Below, one piece after another: positions 37,371 through 50,480 of a DNA stretch of 64,000 nucleotides (positions are counted from its first letter, which is position 1; every line of letters begins with the position of its first letter). This DNA is from Prunella strophiata. Taxonomy: Eukaryota; Chordata; Aves; Passeriformes; Prunellidae. The notes below the pieces were generated by a model, which searched no databases, was not told the DNA's origin, and was given only the letters and a program-made list of their open reading frames with translations. The position numbers and the translations under genes are program-made. The stretch lies in NCBI GenBank assembly GCA_036583965.1, contig JAZBQD010000014.1, positions 558,001 through 622,000 of the forward strand, given 5' to 3'.

Positions 37371-37990
37371 TTAACAACTGCAGTATTTTATATTTTAATT
37401 ATTCCATATCAGTTTGTAAACCTGCAGGTTGTAAACCTGTCATGATTATGCAATGAATATTCTGAGTTTGTTTTCTATTTTGTTGTGGTTCTTAATTATA
37501 GATTAATCTGTCCTTTTCAGACACTTTACAGCTGGGTATCCTGCTGCCCATGACACACCTAATGCACTTGCAGGAAAGCGAATGAGATCCAGAAAAGCAA
37601 ATTGCTGCCTGCTCTAATCACAGGAATGAGCAATTTACTGAATACAGACTAGATTTCAGTCATAAGTAATGCATTAACATTGGTATTACACCATCAGCAT
37701 TGCCCTTCTGCCCTTAGTAAAACTAAAGAAAGTTCACCTTTTAAATCGTATTCAGATTTATAATTGAGCACTTTGAGTGATGGGTTCATCTAATGCAGGC
37801 AAAAGGAAGTGATTTACAATGTCTGTCAGTAGAACATTGTTATGTGAGGAGAGATTAACAATCATAATTTCAGACTCAACAGTATTTAAAATTCTGAATT
37901 GTCTGTTTTAATGCAAATGCTCTGTCTTTAAATAACATGCTCTATCTTAATTAGGTGAAATAACCCTTCCTTGCTTGGGTAGTCCCCTAA
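37371..37990. promoter_or_regulatory. Possible distal regulatory element
   Basis: About 600 bp without recognisable repeats. It has many homeodomain-type words (ttaatta, attaatct, taattag), a perfect 12-bp palindrome aacctgcaggtt (37,419-37,430) with a repeated 'ttgtaaacctg' beside it, and an octamer atgcaaat (37,911-37,918) of the POU class. The combination resembles developmental enhancers, but without an alignment this is inference. Confidence 0.25.
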
Positions 37991-38294
37991 ATTAGTGACC
38001 AGCCTAACACCTTCAGGTTCATGCTTTTGCATTGTTTGATCTGTTCCAATCATACAAAGTGAAAGAAAAAAAAATAATAAACTGGTCTCTTACGTATGGA
38101 ACACAAGAGGCATGCCTTCAGATCCAAACTCCTCTGGATTTGTTTCCAGTTTTTTTATTTTAAGAGGAAACTGATGGACATCAGTGGGCTCAGCTCAGAC
38201 CCTCACTGTGCCCCGTGGGGATTTCTGCCCTGCAGCACTGCTGTCAGTGGAGAGTTAGGCAAAGCAGCACCAGTGTGAGCCAGAGCACTGCTGC

Positions 38295-38514
38295 CAGGAT
38301 GGACAGGGTCACAGGATGGACAGAGTCACAGGATGGACAGAGTCACTGAGGCAGGGAGGAGATCTGGGACTGCCAGGATGGACAGGGTCACAGGATGGAC
38401 AGAGTCACTGAGGCAGGGAGGAGATCTGGGACTGCCAGGATGGACAGGGTCACAGGATGGACAGGGTCACAGGATGGACAGAGTCACTGAGGCAGGGAGG
38501 AGATCTGGGACTGC
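38295..38514. repeat. Nested minisatellite (17-bp units plus 28-bp spacer)
   Basis: Three larger units of 79, 62 and 79 bp (38,295-38,373; 38,374-38,435; 38,436-38,514). Each consists of two or three 17-bp monomers (caggatggacagRgtca, R = A or G) followed by the same 28-bp block starting ctgaggcaggg and ending gggactgc. The lengths fit exactly: 3x17+28, 2x17+28, 3x17+28. Units are nearly identical, so expansion is recent. An 87-codon open frame crosses the array by chance of repeat phase. Confidence 0.95.
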
Positions 38515-41500
38515 TCCCCTGTGCTGGCAGCAGGAGCTCCCCAGCCCTTTGGTTGCAGGGCAGTGCAGGGATTCCATCTCAGGTGCTTGTGCATAAACTG
38601 CTTTTAATCTCACCAGGCCAGCTACCCTGAGCAGCAGAGCTGTGGGGATGTGAGCTTGCAGCCTCTGCTGATGTTTCCATGGCTCCACAGCCAGCAGGCA
38701 CAGGGCCAGACTCCTGCTATGTGTGTAATCCTGTTACACTGAGTGGCACCAGCAGCAGAATCAGACTGTGCAGCAGAGCCACATTGGAAGGGTTTGGCAC
38801 TGCAGGGCAGCTGCACTTGCAGCAGGAGCCCTGGGAGTGATGGAGTGATGGATAAGCAGCCCACGCTGGCACCTCCCAGATGGACTAACTGCTCTTGGGG
38901 CTTGGCCATTGCAGCTGAGATGTGTCTGGGGTGAGATTTACCTCACATTATCCATTAAAAAGATGGGTACAGCCTGGGCATGAGCTGTGTATTTTGCCGT
39001 GTGCTCAGGGGAGTGGATTGTACATCCCAGATATTGGATGCTAAGGTGGGATAATTTCTCCACACTCGGTCATCTCCATCCAGAAAACATGATTCCAACT
39101 TGCCCACACCAGGTGCCCCAGTTTTGAAGAGTATGAGCTGAAGATGAAAGAAATCCAGGTGTTCTGTCAGCAGCCAGCCCCCATGCCCAGGGGGTTTCCT
39201 TCACATCTCAGGTTGTCCTGTGATGGTTTTTCTTGTCTGTGTGACAGCACAGGCAGAGGGATTTGGAATTTGTTTTGCTACAAACAAAATGTAGCATTGA
39301 AAATTACCTGGCATCCTTGAATATTAAGATTCAAAAGAAATTTCATTTAAAAGTTGCTTGTAAATTATATGGAAAAGTGAATGGTACAGTCTTTCTAGCA
39401 GTGCATGGCAAGATCCTTTGTGGGGTTTTTTTGCATGAGAAAATCATGGTGTTTTGAGAACTAACAACTTTAAACTTTCACAGCTATTACAAGCAGTATT
39501 TCTAATAATTATTAGACATCACAGTGAAACATGCTTGGCCTCTGGTTCCACTATAATTTTGAAACTCCCATTTAGGCTCTTTGGATGCTGTAACTGGAGT
39601 TCATATCTCTTAAATGCACCTTTCGGGCTGCATATGATTTTATGGTGCAAAAATCAGAAGAATTTCAGTATCTCTTGCTCATGAAAGCTTCTGGGTAATT
39701 TCAGCAGTTTTGAATGAAGTAATTTGGACTATGGTTTTCAAAGCTCTGAGAGAGATTTAGAAGACCATTAATGGGAGGAGAATATTAAAGCATCAATCCT
39801 ATGTTTTAAGCCCAGAATTGATTTCAGCTGCCATCACAGAGTTAGGATTTCACCCTGAAGTCTTAGTGATGAAACTAGCCTGAAACCTAGTCAGTCCTCT
39901 TTCCCTTTGCCATGGTACAGGCTAAGCCAAGAAAGCATGGATGAAATAGAGAAATATTTATGAGAGACCTTCCACTTGCTGTTTTGGAGATAGAATTTGG
40001 CTTTTAGGGTGCATACAAAGCCATGTGATTATCTAGCTCTGACTACAGGAAATATCACCTGTGTTGGATCCTCAGTAAGTCATGAGGCTTGGAGCACAGT
40101 CCCTAATTACCTTACCTTAGGAGGTAATTTATTCCATCAGCTTCCAGCCTTTGGGTCTCCTGAGAATATAGAGGTTTTCCAAATTGTTTGTGTTGGTTAT
40201 TGTATTTTTGTCTGTAGACTCCAGCTCCTTGTGTTAACCTCCACACAGGTAGCTAAGAAAATGTCACTAATTTTCGTAAGCACTTGCTCATATTTCTTGG
40301 AAATATTTTAATTTGTGTTACCCAATCCATGAAAAATGCTGTAGGAAGTGGCACAGACATCTCACATTAAGCTGAAGGAGAAACAATAGAATTGTTTCCT
40401 TTTACACTTAATTGCTTACTAAAACTGATTTGAACTCATATGAGATTCATTTGCAAAACATCTTCCCCACAAGCTGAAATATTAACACCAGCAGTAAAAT
40501 CAACCTTAAGGTGCTTTCTTCTTCATCTACCTAGATGCTTGTATCAGTACACAGGGAGCCCACATTGCTTCACTTTGTATATTTTGCTGGGTTCCATTTA
40601 GTAGTTTGGATAGCTTTACTTGTTTCTGGTGGTCTAATGTGGTGTTGTGGTTGTTCTTTTAAACAGAAGAAAAAGGTGGGGTTTTGGAGATTTCTTTGGT
40701 TATTTGAATATATATTTTTTATTATTTTATTTTTGGGGTTTTTTGTCATGTTTATTGTGCGTTCTTTAAATGTAATATTCCTAAAATATTTGTGCTCACA
40801 TCAAGCTCTGTAATATTTTTCCTAGTCTCTTTGTTTTTGTTACTAATGTTCTACAAAAAAACCGAATTGGTATGCATCCTTTGAAAGGCTGAAATTTGTC
40901 TTTGAAGTGTTGTGTGATATGGACTCGACAGCTCTTTGAAACAGGCAAGGCTGGAGATGTGGTTTGCAGAAATCCTCCTGGATACAACCCATTTCTGGTG
41001 CCTAAGTTTCAGAGAAGTGGGTCAGCAGATTGTGCTAGTGTTTGAAATGCGTGGTTAGGATTGTTTGCTTGCTTTGGTTTTTGAGGGTGGCTCACATTTG
41101 TGTTTCTTCTTGCTTTTTGTCACAGGCAATTTTATAATCTAGATTTTTGGTTCAGGTGTCCTATTCCTTTTCAAATGAGGATAATACATTGCTTTTATTT
41201 CAAGTTGTTCTTGCTGTAGGTATTTCTATTAATCATAATGTGGTGTAAGACTTATACATAAAATAGGATGAGTAGGGGGAAAAAGCTCACACACTGATAA
41301 TTAGGTGTACATCAAAACCCATAAGCTGTGGAATTTCTTAAAGTAATGGCTGAATCTTATGGTAATATGATTTTAAACAAATATTCCTTGAATAAACTTG
41401 GTGGCTAGGAGTGGTTTTTCTCTTTGCAAAACTGAATAACACCAGCACTACATGATAATAGCTAATACCCATGTGAGTATTTCCATTTCAGCTGCCAATC

Positions 41501-42415
41501 TACCCCTGCTTTACACAAAAGTGTAAGTAGCTTTTCTCCCTGGGTTTATGGGAGGGAGTTTGCTGTACCACACACACCTCACAGATGGTTATGATTTCTA
41601 GAGCTGTCACTCAATTGAGCTTGATTGTAATTTAGCCCATGGGAATCCTTCTCACTTATGTTGCTCTTCCCTTTGTTAACATTAAAAAAAAACCCAAAAA
41701 AACCATGAAGTGGCTAACCAACACCAAAGTCTCTTTTCTATGGAAAAGCTGAATTTCCCTCCTGCATTATGCCTCTGCCCTGTACTATCATCACACCTCT
41801 GTTCAGACACAGCTTTATTTGGTTTATTTGGGCCAGTGAAACCTGGATTTTCCTTAACAAATGTGGGTGAAACACTTCCTTTGACCTTCTTACTGCTCCT
41901 CTTACAGCCCCCCTGGTTTTTAGGGATGAGCCTCACAGCCTTATCTACTGCCACAAGAAGGCAGCAACATTTGCTCTCTAATGCCCTTGGAGCTGGATTA
42001 AGTGGGAACCTATAAAAGAGGCCATATATCCCCTTCCACTACCTTAAGCCATTTATTCCTATTAGCATAACTTTTTTGGCATCAATTTATTTTCACTCCC
42101 TAAGATCACTATCAAAATGCAGCGAAATTAATTCAGAAAAGAATATGCAAAGGAAATAAAAATATGCTAATCCCAGGGAATTACTTTTTCATGGCTCAAA
42201 TAAAAGCATCTTCCTTCTCTTGCTCTCTCTGCCTTTCTGCTTTTTATTTCACTTTTATGACTGCAATTTGAAATCTTGGGCCCTCATTTTTGCTGAGCGT
42301 GAGAACAGCTTACACGTTTCACTGGCACATGCAGAGGTCTTAATGTAACTTTATCTTCACCTTGTCAGAGGGGTATTAAGGGCCTTGTGACAGATGTCAT
42401 GGTTCTACCAGAACG
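38515..42415. other. Non-coding stretch
   Basis: GC-richer to about 38,930, then AT-rich. No exon, RNA gene or known repeat is recognised. Open frames of up to 104 codons (39,997-40,311) have no domain. Confidence 0.45.
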
Positions 42416-42657
42416 AAATTTTAAGCAGGGTGCAAGTGAACATGACATGGATATTGTAGCTGGTTTATACCCTTTTTATTTTTTTTTTCTTCCTACTTCC
42501 TCCTAAAGTTATTTCCCCTCTTTCTTCAGAAGTCATAAATTTTAAGCAGGATGCAAGTGAACATGACATAGTTATTGTGACTGGTTTATGCCTGGTTTAT
42601 ACCCCATTTTTCTTCCTACTTCTCCTTAAAGTTCTTTTCCCTCCTCCTTCAGAAGGC
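42416..42657 (+). repeat. 121-bp tandem duplication
   Basis: Two head-to-tail copies, 42,416-42,536 and 42,537 to about 42,657. Each begins aaattttaagcagg and runs through 'tgcaagtgaacatgacat', 'ctggttta', a T-rich part, 'cttcctactt' and 'ttcagaag'. Copy 2 has a small internal duplication of 'tgcctggtttat' wording and a shorter T run. Copies differ at several positions, so the event is not very recent. Confidence 0.93.
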
Positions 42658-43935
42658 AGAAAAGGTTTGTAGTTATCTGGGCAAGTTAATATTTAATCTC
42701 CTGATTTCCACCAGGTGTACATGATGGGGTTTGTAAATACAAGCAGAGCTTTGGACCAGTAACACTTTCTGAATTGAAAAAAATCAAATAAAATCAAGGA
42801 CATACATCAGACTGTAATCTGAATAATGTATAGGTGTTTTATAAGATCTCCTGAGTAGATAATTGGAGTTTCATGCCTTCTAAGACTGCTGATGTATTTA
42901 GAATACTTAATTTCTTTATGAAGCACCAACAAAATTTGATTTCAGCTCCAGGAGAGAGGCATCTGTGAGTCCTGTTTTGCAAAACCCAAGCCCCATTACT
43001 GTGAGGGATCATACTGTAAGTCAGTGCCAAATTAATTTCATTCCCCTTGTGTTTCTGTGTTGAGTGGGTGAGAGCAAACATTTCAGCACCTTGGAATTCT
43101 TCTGCTTATTTGCCATTTAATGCTCTTATCAGACAAACTGTAAATAAGAATGTAATTAATTATTCTCTACTTACATGACAAGTTGGATAGAAGTTCCATC
43201 CTCCTGGGAGTCTATTATTTACCTGATGGTGAGGGGAAATTACTGCAGGGTTATCTGGAGACTACCTGGAAGATGAAGCTGAGTTTTGTGTTCAGTTGTT
43301 TGTACATCCTTCCCAACCTGTGAGCCAGATTCCACTTAGGACCCCCCAAAAGAAGGAAGAATTTAAGAGACACCAGCTCTTATAATTGCAGCTGGCTCAT
43401 TTTCACTTGCCTGAAAGAACCAGCATATGGCAAATTTTTACTCCTAACTAAATTTTCTGCGTAAGGAAGCTGCCAAATTGTTAATTCTGGAAGCAAAGTT
43501 TCAGTGCTTATCCACACTAAAGATGCCACTGAAAGCAATGCCAGATCCACGTGCTGCAATTCTTTCCTAGAAGCACTTTTTGGGGTCAATCTGTACTTTG
43601 TGTCCATGATAAGATGCTCTGCTCCCTCCTGCTGTAACCACTGGAATGCTCTCAGGGTCAGGGACTGCATTATATTGCTGCATGGGTTGTTCACGGTGTA
43701 TATAACAAAAATAAGTAAATCTATTTTTCTTTTCCAACAATAGTAGAACTGAAGCCTGGTTTTGGCCTCTCTCTTCTTTCTGATGTCTTAAAAAAAAAAA
43801 ATTAGGCAGAAAATTTAAGCATTGCTAAGTGTGAAAAGTCCTCTAAAATGTGAGACAGGAGAGGCATGAAGACACTTGCAGAGGAGGAAAGGAGGGAAGG
43901 GTCTAATTAACCTTTCTCTTTGTAATTTTTGTGCT
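42658..43935. other. Non-coding stretch
   Basis: AT-rich sequence without recognised features. Overlapping open frames on both strands at 43,380-43,743 have no domain. Confidence 0.4.
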
Positions 43936-43978
43936 TTTGCCTTGAAATTTTTATGCACCTTCCAAATTTCAAGGCAAA
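43936..43978. other. Strong stem-loop (15-bp perfect arms)
   Basis: Arms tttgccttgaaattt (43,936-43,950) and aaatttcaaggcaaa (43,964-43,978) are perfect reverse complements around a 13-nt loop. As RNA, G-U and C-G pairs could extend the stem by about three base pairs. It is too short for a typical pre-miRNA. It could be a fold-back remnant or a cruciform-forming site. Confidence 0.9.
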
Positions 43979-44500
43979 GGTCTCATGCATGAATAGATAC
44001 AAAAATATCTCTTCTCTCCCTGCCCCAACTATAATTTGGGGGGAGGGAAATCATAATTTTCAGTGAATTTCTTCTGCAGTACTGTAAATTAGAAAGGATT
44101 TTTTGGAGACCATATAAACATTAATTAGAAACCTCATTAATAACTCCTGTAACATTAACAAATGCTTTAGGATGACCCAAGTATCAAATAAGTAAACCTT
44201 TGTACAAAAATTTTCCCAAGTGCAGTTGATGGCAGCGTTGGCTTTGACCTCACAAGAGGGAAGACTGAATGCTGGAGTTTTCAGTATGCAATCAATGTAA
44301 TTCAAGGTTGTGTGACATAATGATTTTTCTTATCTTCCTCCAGCTATTCTGTCTGTTTTGTAATTACCTACTGCTCCTCCAGGCACTGGAAACAAGATCC
44401 TACTTCTAACAGATATTGAGAGATGTGGGGCTTTTCTTAACAGAATACAGAAAGGCACTTAACATGTTAGTAGTACACCATGATCTGAAACCATTTTTTC

Positions 44501-44520
44501 TTTTTTTTTTTTTTTTTTTT
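44501..44520. repeat. Poly-T tract (20 T)
   Basis: Pure thymine run following 'ccattttttc' and ending at 'ggaaattg'. Confidence 0.95.
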
Positions 44521-45998
44521 GGAAATTGAGTTTGCAGTTAAATCTCTCAAAGTGTTTCCATTTTGCTCAATTTGGCTTCATTAAAAAGAAAAAAAAATCT
44601 TGCAAACACTAAGACTCCTGAGTGGAAGTATCAGTTTGGGTTTTATCTGTAAAGGAAGGAGATTCATTGATCCCCTTACTGATATCAAATGTGCCCTGTT
44701 GGATCTGTGAGACTGAAAGGCAGCTTTTGTGCATCCCTCCAACCAGTTCTGGCCACTTCTGCTCTTCTTATTATCCATAATTCACAGCACAAGTATGGCT
44801 TGGTGGAGCAGGCTCTCTCAGGGCCGACTGGTGTGCTAAAGACACCTTCTCCACTCCAACATGATAGTTTTTTTAGCTCTTTCTTTTCACATAAATTGGA
44901 TATTCACAAAAGTGTACAGAACCAATTTTCTGTGGTCTTCTGTCTGGAGAAATTTTTCCTGGCTGATTGTCTCAGTATTATTGCAAATATTAGCCATTCC
45001 AAAGGAAAAAAAAAAAGAGAGACAAAAAAAGGCAAATGTATAAATCTGAATGCTGCTTGAAAGGGAAGAGGTAAATGAAGTAGAAGAAAGACTTTACAGA
45101 TTAGAAATAGGCTAAAGAAAAGCAGCTTAATTCAGTAACCAATTGCCCAAAGCCAATTTTAATCATGAAGAGGTTTGTCATTTCAGCTTAGAACAAAACT
45201 GGGGGGAAAAAAAACCAAAACAAACCCAAAAATGAAATGGTTTAGCCTTTCAAGGTGAGGAGAGAGCTGTGAGACAGTAGCAAACCACCACATTTGCACA
45301 GCACTGGGTAGCAGGAAGCAGCCAGAATAGCATTTCTCATTTACCTGCGTGCCAGGGCATGATCCTGACTGCAGCTTTCCAGGTTTAGGGGAAATTGGTC
45401 CTCAAATCTCATTGCAATTCAATTGGAGACAGCTGTCTAATTTCCTCCTCTGCAAATCTCATTTTCTATGAAGGACACAGGCAGAGAGGGCCAAAAGCAA
45501 CATCCCTCAGGTAACAGCCCTGTGTTCAGCATGCTGAGCTCTCTACTCAGGAGTTTACCCTAAGAGAAACTGTGGTTTAAACCAACAGCACCAACAGGGA
45601 TGGAACAACAGCCTTTATTATTATTTAAGGATGTGATTTTAATAATAATTCCACAAAATGAAATTTTGGAAGAGAGAAAGGAATGCTTTACACAGGAAAG
45701 ATGCTGAATGGAAATGCTAAATTCCCATCAACCCTCTGGCTGTGAAAGGACATCTTAGAAGCTTCAAAGTTCTCTGTTATTGTGTACGAGTTTGCATAAA
45801 TCTCTCATCCCAGAAATGAAAATACCAAATGCCTCAAGCCACAAAATCCTCAGTGTGTTTCTGATTTCACTGTGACAAAGGAGCGTTGGAAATCTCAAGG
45901 AGATGAGTGCTCCCCAGGGACTCCACTCTGATTTCCTTTAGAAGTTGGCACAGCAAAGGTGTAAAATGGCTTCAGATGAAATGACTCATGAAGTAATT

Positions 45999-46023
45999 AA
46001 AAAAAAAAAAAAAAAAAAAAAAA
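45999..46023. repeat. Poly-A tract (25 A)
   Basis: Pure adenine run following 'agtaatt' and continuing as 'gacaaaaaaagcc'. No retroposed body with duplicated flanks is recognised. Confidence 0.95.
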
Positions 46024-49000
46024 GACAAAAAAAGCCAGCCTGGTGAATGAGGTAACATCAAACCATAGTCCTATGGTGGAGATGAGAATTTCATCAATAT
46101 TCAGGAGCAAATTTTCTGTCTTGGATTTTTCTGGGGTTAGCCCATGGACTGCTTGACCTTCCCTCTCATACTTCAGGGACTGAGTACTCCTTCTCTTTAC
46201 ATTGCAGTTGGTTCTTGGAGTTGCACCAATTTGTCCTTTCTCAGTCCACTAAGCAGCCTTCAGCTTCTTCTGAAGGTCAGGAGTATGAAGAGGATTGCAA
46301 TAAAATAGCATTGCTCCAAAATGTGCTTTTTTATTAGCATTAAATCTGGCAGCAGCTGCTAAGGGGAAAGGATCATAAACGTTATTGGGTACTTTTAATT
46401 ACAGTAAAAGACAGTTCCAGGTTGTGTTATCCTGTCTCCTTTGTAATCTTTCTAGGGTAGAACTATGATATTAAGTCCTGTCAATAAAATATTCCTGAAA
46501 TCATATACCTATGGAAGCCAGATCCTGTTTGCTCTCAAAGTCAGGTAGACCTATCAACAGAAATAGCAAGTAAGTTAAGTGAAAGGAATGTGACACTTGC
46601 TTTTTTTGGCATGAAGTGAACAATGCCAGTGACTATAATTTACAGCCTATAAATATTCATGAGGAAAAGCTTACTTTCTGTGACACATACTGGAACTGGG
46701 TTGTTCTGTTGAATTTTTGCATCAAACTCTGGGGATATTCAGATAAGGTAAGGCTTAAAAAAAGGAGTAAATAAACTCCTCCAAAATGGGTTTGTCTGAT
46801 TTCTCTCAGTATGGCATCTGTTCTCATTCCTTGAGTCAGAGCCTGGGGTTCAAACACTAACTTGACTTGTGTTTAAATTGCTGAAGTGACAAGCCTGGAC
46901 TCCAGTTCTACTGACCCAGTTTTCTCTTCAGAAGATTCCTTTCCCTGCAGAGTGAGTGATATGTTTGCAACAGGGCAAGCCTGTGCTCCACGCCTTACGT
47001 GATCAGAATTAGCTAGTATGTTTTCTATATTTTAATTTTCGAGCCACTTGCAAAGTGTTGTGGTGTATTTTTTGGGTGTGGGTTTGTTTTTTGTTGTTTG
47101 TGTTTTTTGTTCTCTGCTATGTACATTTATCTTAGACTTAAGAGAAGTATCTTACCTGCCACTGCACAGACTGATTTCTCATGCACAAAGCAAACAAAGA
47201 AACAAAAAACCAACTCGGTGGAGTTTCTAATGAAGTGAAATCAGGCAGCTGAAAATTAGCAGTTATATGCCAACCCTGAGATGTGAGATTGTGAAATAGA
47301 TAAAGAGAATTGACTCTTGAGTTATTCCTAAGAAGGAATGGTACAAAATTGTTGTTGGTTGCTCTGCTCCCTTGGGCCCTGCTCACTTAATCTCTGCCCA
47401 AAGTCTCAGCACTCCCTTCACCCAGCAATCACCAACCTGTGCAGCAGCAGACCTAGGTCTGTGTGGGGTATTTTTGCCCCATTCAGGGATTCTCCTGCAG
47501 GGTTTTATTCTCTTTTTTGAGGGCAGTCAGCCTCAGACACAGATAAAACAACCTGCACACAAATGACCACACTGCCCGTTTCCATGGCACACGTGGAGTG
47601 GGATCCCCTCTCACTGTCAGAGGCACCAAAGTGCAAATCCTGGTCCCCAGCTTGGCTTCCTCTGATCCCATGATGATCACACCTCTGTATTACATGGTAA
47701 TGGCTTTTTCCCAATGGAAAGTGTGATGGTTTTACTGAAGGATGCTCATGGAAAAACTGGAGCAGAGTTGGTGACTCTGACTGTGTTGAATGCAATTCTG
47801 TTTTCCCTGTACCTTCCCACTTCCAAAGAGGTGATGGAAAGGGGCCTTAGCAGTGTTTAATAACTTGCAAATTCATCTCTTTAAAGGCACATTTTGGAAA
47901 ATATCTGTTTGTAACCTTATCAAAGCTTTTTCTGTGTCTTGATTAAAAGCATTTTCAAGGGCAGCTACAGGAAAAGGAAAAACACTGGTTGCCTGGCAGT
48001 GATTTGAATTTATGAGAAAAAAAAGTCAAGTAATTAGGAAGAGAAGCTCTTGTCTAATCATGCCCATGTCTACAGAGCACTGGCACTGCTGCTTACAAGA
48101 GATCCTCTTCTGACAACCCCATGCTGCCAAAGCTGTCTGCGAGCTTTTGGATCTTTTTTATCCAGCTGCTGGATAATCTCAGTCCAGTTCCCAATTGCCT
48201 GGTTATTCTGCAGCCCTGCATATCCTGCAGATCACATTCCAGCTGCCCAGTGCCTCTGCTTTGGTGAGGTGGGAACCCTGCACTTTTATAAAATTTCATT
48301 GTGGAAATCAGCATTAACCCAGAGTGAACTTCTCTCCTATAAATCACCAGGAATGTAACCTCTGCTGTGATGCAGTCAGGATTTAAGGACACATTCTCAG
48401 TGTTTGTTGGGTGGTTTGTCAGAATTACAAACTTACTCTGTGTTAGATTCTGGCTCTCAGAAGGAACTTGTGTGCAGTCCTGGAGCAGGGACAGCTGTAG
48501 GAACTGGGGATGTGGCTGACAAACATAACAAGGTGATCTACAAATGATACACATTTGTTATTTCTTAGGGAGCATTACATCCTGATGAAAGCAGCAAGAA
48601 GAAGAGGGAATGACTGAGAGAAAATTACTCTTGGGTACACCAGAAAATAGACCAACTCTGGCATTATATTTTGGTTTCATTCCTTTTTACTTTCCATGGG
48701 GCTGGTCATATCTACCTCACTTGTTGAGCATAGGTGCATTTTTGTTTCACAGTCCAGTCATCAGAGCATGGCAGGATCTGGCTGACAATTATACTGCATC
48801 AAACACAGGAATTTTAGGATGTTAAATTTAAGTATTACCAGCTGTCTTCCATGCACTCCCAAATGAGTGTTACAAATTTGAAGAGAGTTTTTAGCCCTTG
48901 TGCCTCTTGGCAAGAATTATCTGGGGAATTTCCTAGGGGGAGTGACATGGGGAAGGTGACCCAGGAGGGAAACTGGATCTTTGTGCTAAATCCTAAGGTA

Positions 49001-49392
49001 AAATCTGCTGAAGTAAATAAAAGCTCTCTATGGACTTCAAAGTGTTCAGTCAGGAAGTGCAAGTGCATTTGTACATGCAGAAACAAAAAAGAGGTGAACA
49101 ATCTGCTTGTGTCAGCTCTGCTCATCCTGAAGATACATGCATGGCTTTGGCTTCCTCTTTTTTATTTTTTTGACTCCCCTCTAATAAGAATATATGTCCT
49201 GGGAGTGACACAAAGAAAAGATCATTGTTTTATCTGGAAATCCTTGTTGTGGGTTTGTATTCCAGCTCCTTAAAAAGCCTATTGAAATGTAAAAAAAAAA
49301 AAAATTCATCCATCTCATTTCATTTCTCTTTTAGCATCCAGACTCCACGCTGAGGTCATTAGTGGCTCAGGTGTATTACCTCACCACAGTCT

Positions 49393-49406
49393 GTTGCTAT
49401 GGAAAT
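49393..49406 (+). promoter_or_regulatory. RFX-type X-box-like site
   Basis: gttgctatggaaat resembles the bipartite RFX consensus (GTTGCCATGGMAAC) with two or three deviations. It lies in a short repeat-free segment (49,335-49,520). A single motif is weak evidence. Confidence 0.25.
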
Positions 49407-50344
49407 AGCTCCAAGCATTTTCAGTGTCTTGGCTGCACACTGCCCAGGCATCCTGGCAAGAAAGGCTGCATGCAGGGCAGCAGAGAGTAGTTTTAAAGCA
49501 CACTGAGCAAAATTTAAATATTTACAGGTATTTCAAAATCTGTAAGTGCCTGTAAATCCACCCATGCTTGGTGGTGATTTTATGCAGATGGATTTCCTTC
49601 TTACCTGCCTGATTTTTATCCCTTACTTTTGTGTGAAAGTGATTTCTGAAGAAAAGGAATGGCCTCTGCAGAAAATAAGAAAGAAAGAAATAAATACTAC
49701 TAATAATAATAATATAAAGGCAAAGTTTTTTCCTCCCATCTGTCATTAATTTTTCTAGGTGTTCCTATGCACAGCTTCAAGCAATATAAAATACAAGAAC
49801 TGCATCTGAAATGCCATTGTATTTAATAACAGACCAAGCAGCAGACAGTGCCATGTTCTCCCTGAACTTCATGGTTTGACTCTTCATCCTGTGCTGGCAA
49901 TCATTGCCTGGCTTAGGCACAGCTACAAAGGCTGTTTTGCACTTTTTATTTAAGGATCATCATGGGCTTTATACAAGTTAGGGCTGAATTGAGCTGCTCT
50001 TATCTCTCTGAGGGAATATGGAAGAATTATCAGGATATTTTCTCTGTTGCAGCCTCAGGCTGTAGCTGCTGACTCTGTGGTTTCCAACAACAACCCTTGG
50101 CTTAAAGGAGAGGGGACATTTTATGTGTGTGGACCATGTGCCAGTGAGGAAAGGTGACAGATCAAGGAGGCCAATGATCCCTGGCATTGCCAGGATTCCC
50201 CTGGAAAACCATTTGCTGCTGCACTCAAATTAAAGGCACTTGTGAAGGCTGATCTTAAATTTCTTGAAGACTGAAGTGGTCTCTTTTCCTCCACAAGCTT
50301 CAGGGTTGGGAAAGCCTAAAGGTGAAATAAAGCAGAAAGAGAGA

Positions 50345-50480
50345 GATATTTCTTTTTATTTCTTTATTTATTATTTTTATTTTATTTATTTATATTATTT
50401 TAAATATTCTTTTTATTCTTTATATTTATAAAATATAGCATATTTTATATGCTATTTTCTTTTTATTATTTTATTCTCTT
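50345..50480. repeat. AT-rich low-complexity tract with stem-loop
   Basis: About 135 bp of (TTTA)n/(TTAT)n-type sequence with almost no G. It contains an inverted repeat atagcata / tatgctat (50,435-50,455) around a 5-nt loop. It resembles a decayed tetranucleotide microsatellite. Confidence 0.9.

Noticed and set aside
38333..38596. 87-codon repeat-containing protein
   Set aside because: The open frame follows the minisatellite period; monomer lengths (17, 28) are not multiples of three, so the repeats appear in different frames.
43936..43978. microRNA precursor
   Set aside because: The total hairpin is only about 43-49 nt, shorter than normal pre-miRNA, and no mature-like arm bias can be seen.
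48093..48554. 153-codon minus-strand open frame
   Set aside because: No domain, no CpG island or splice context, and overlapping open frames on the other strand suggest chance.
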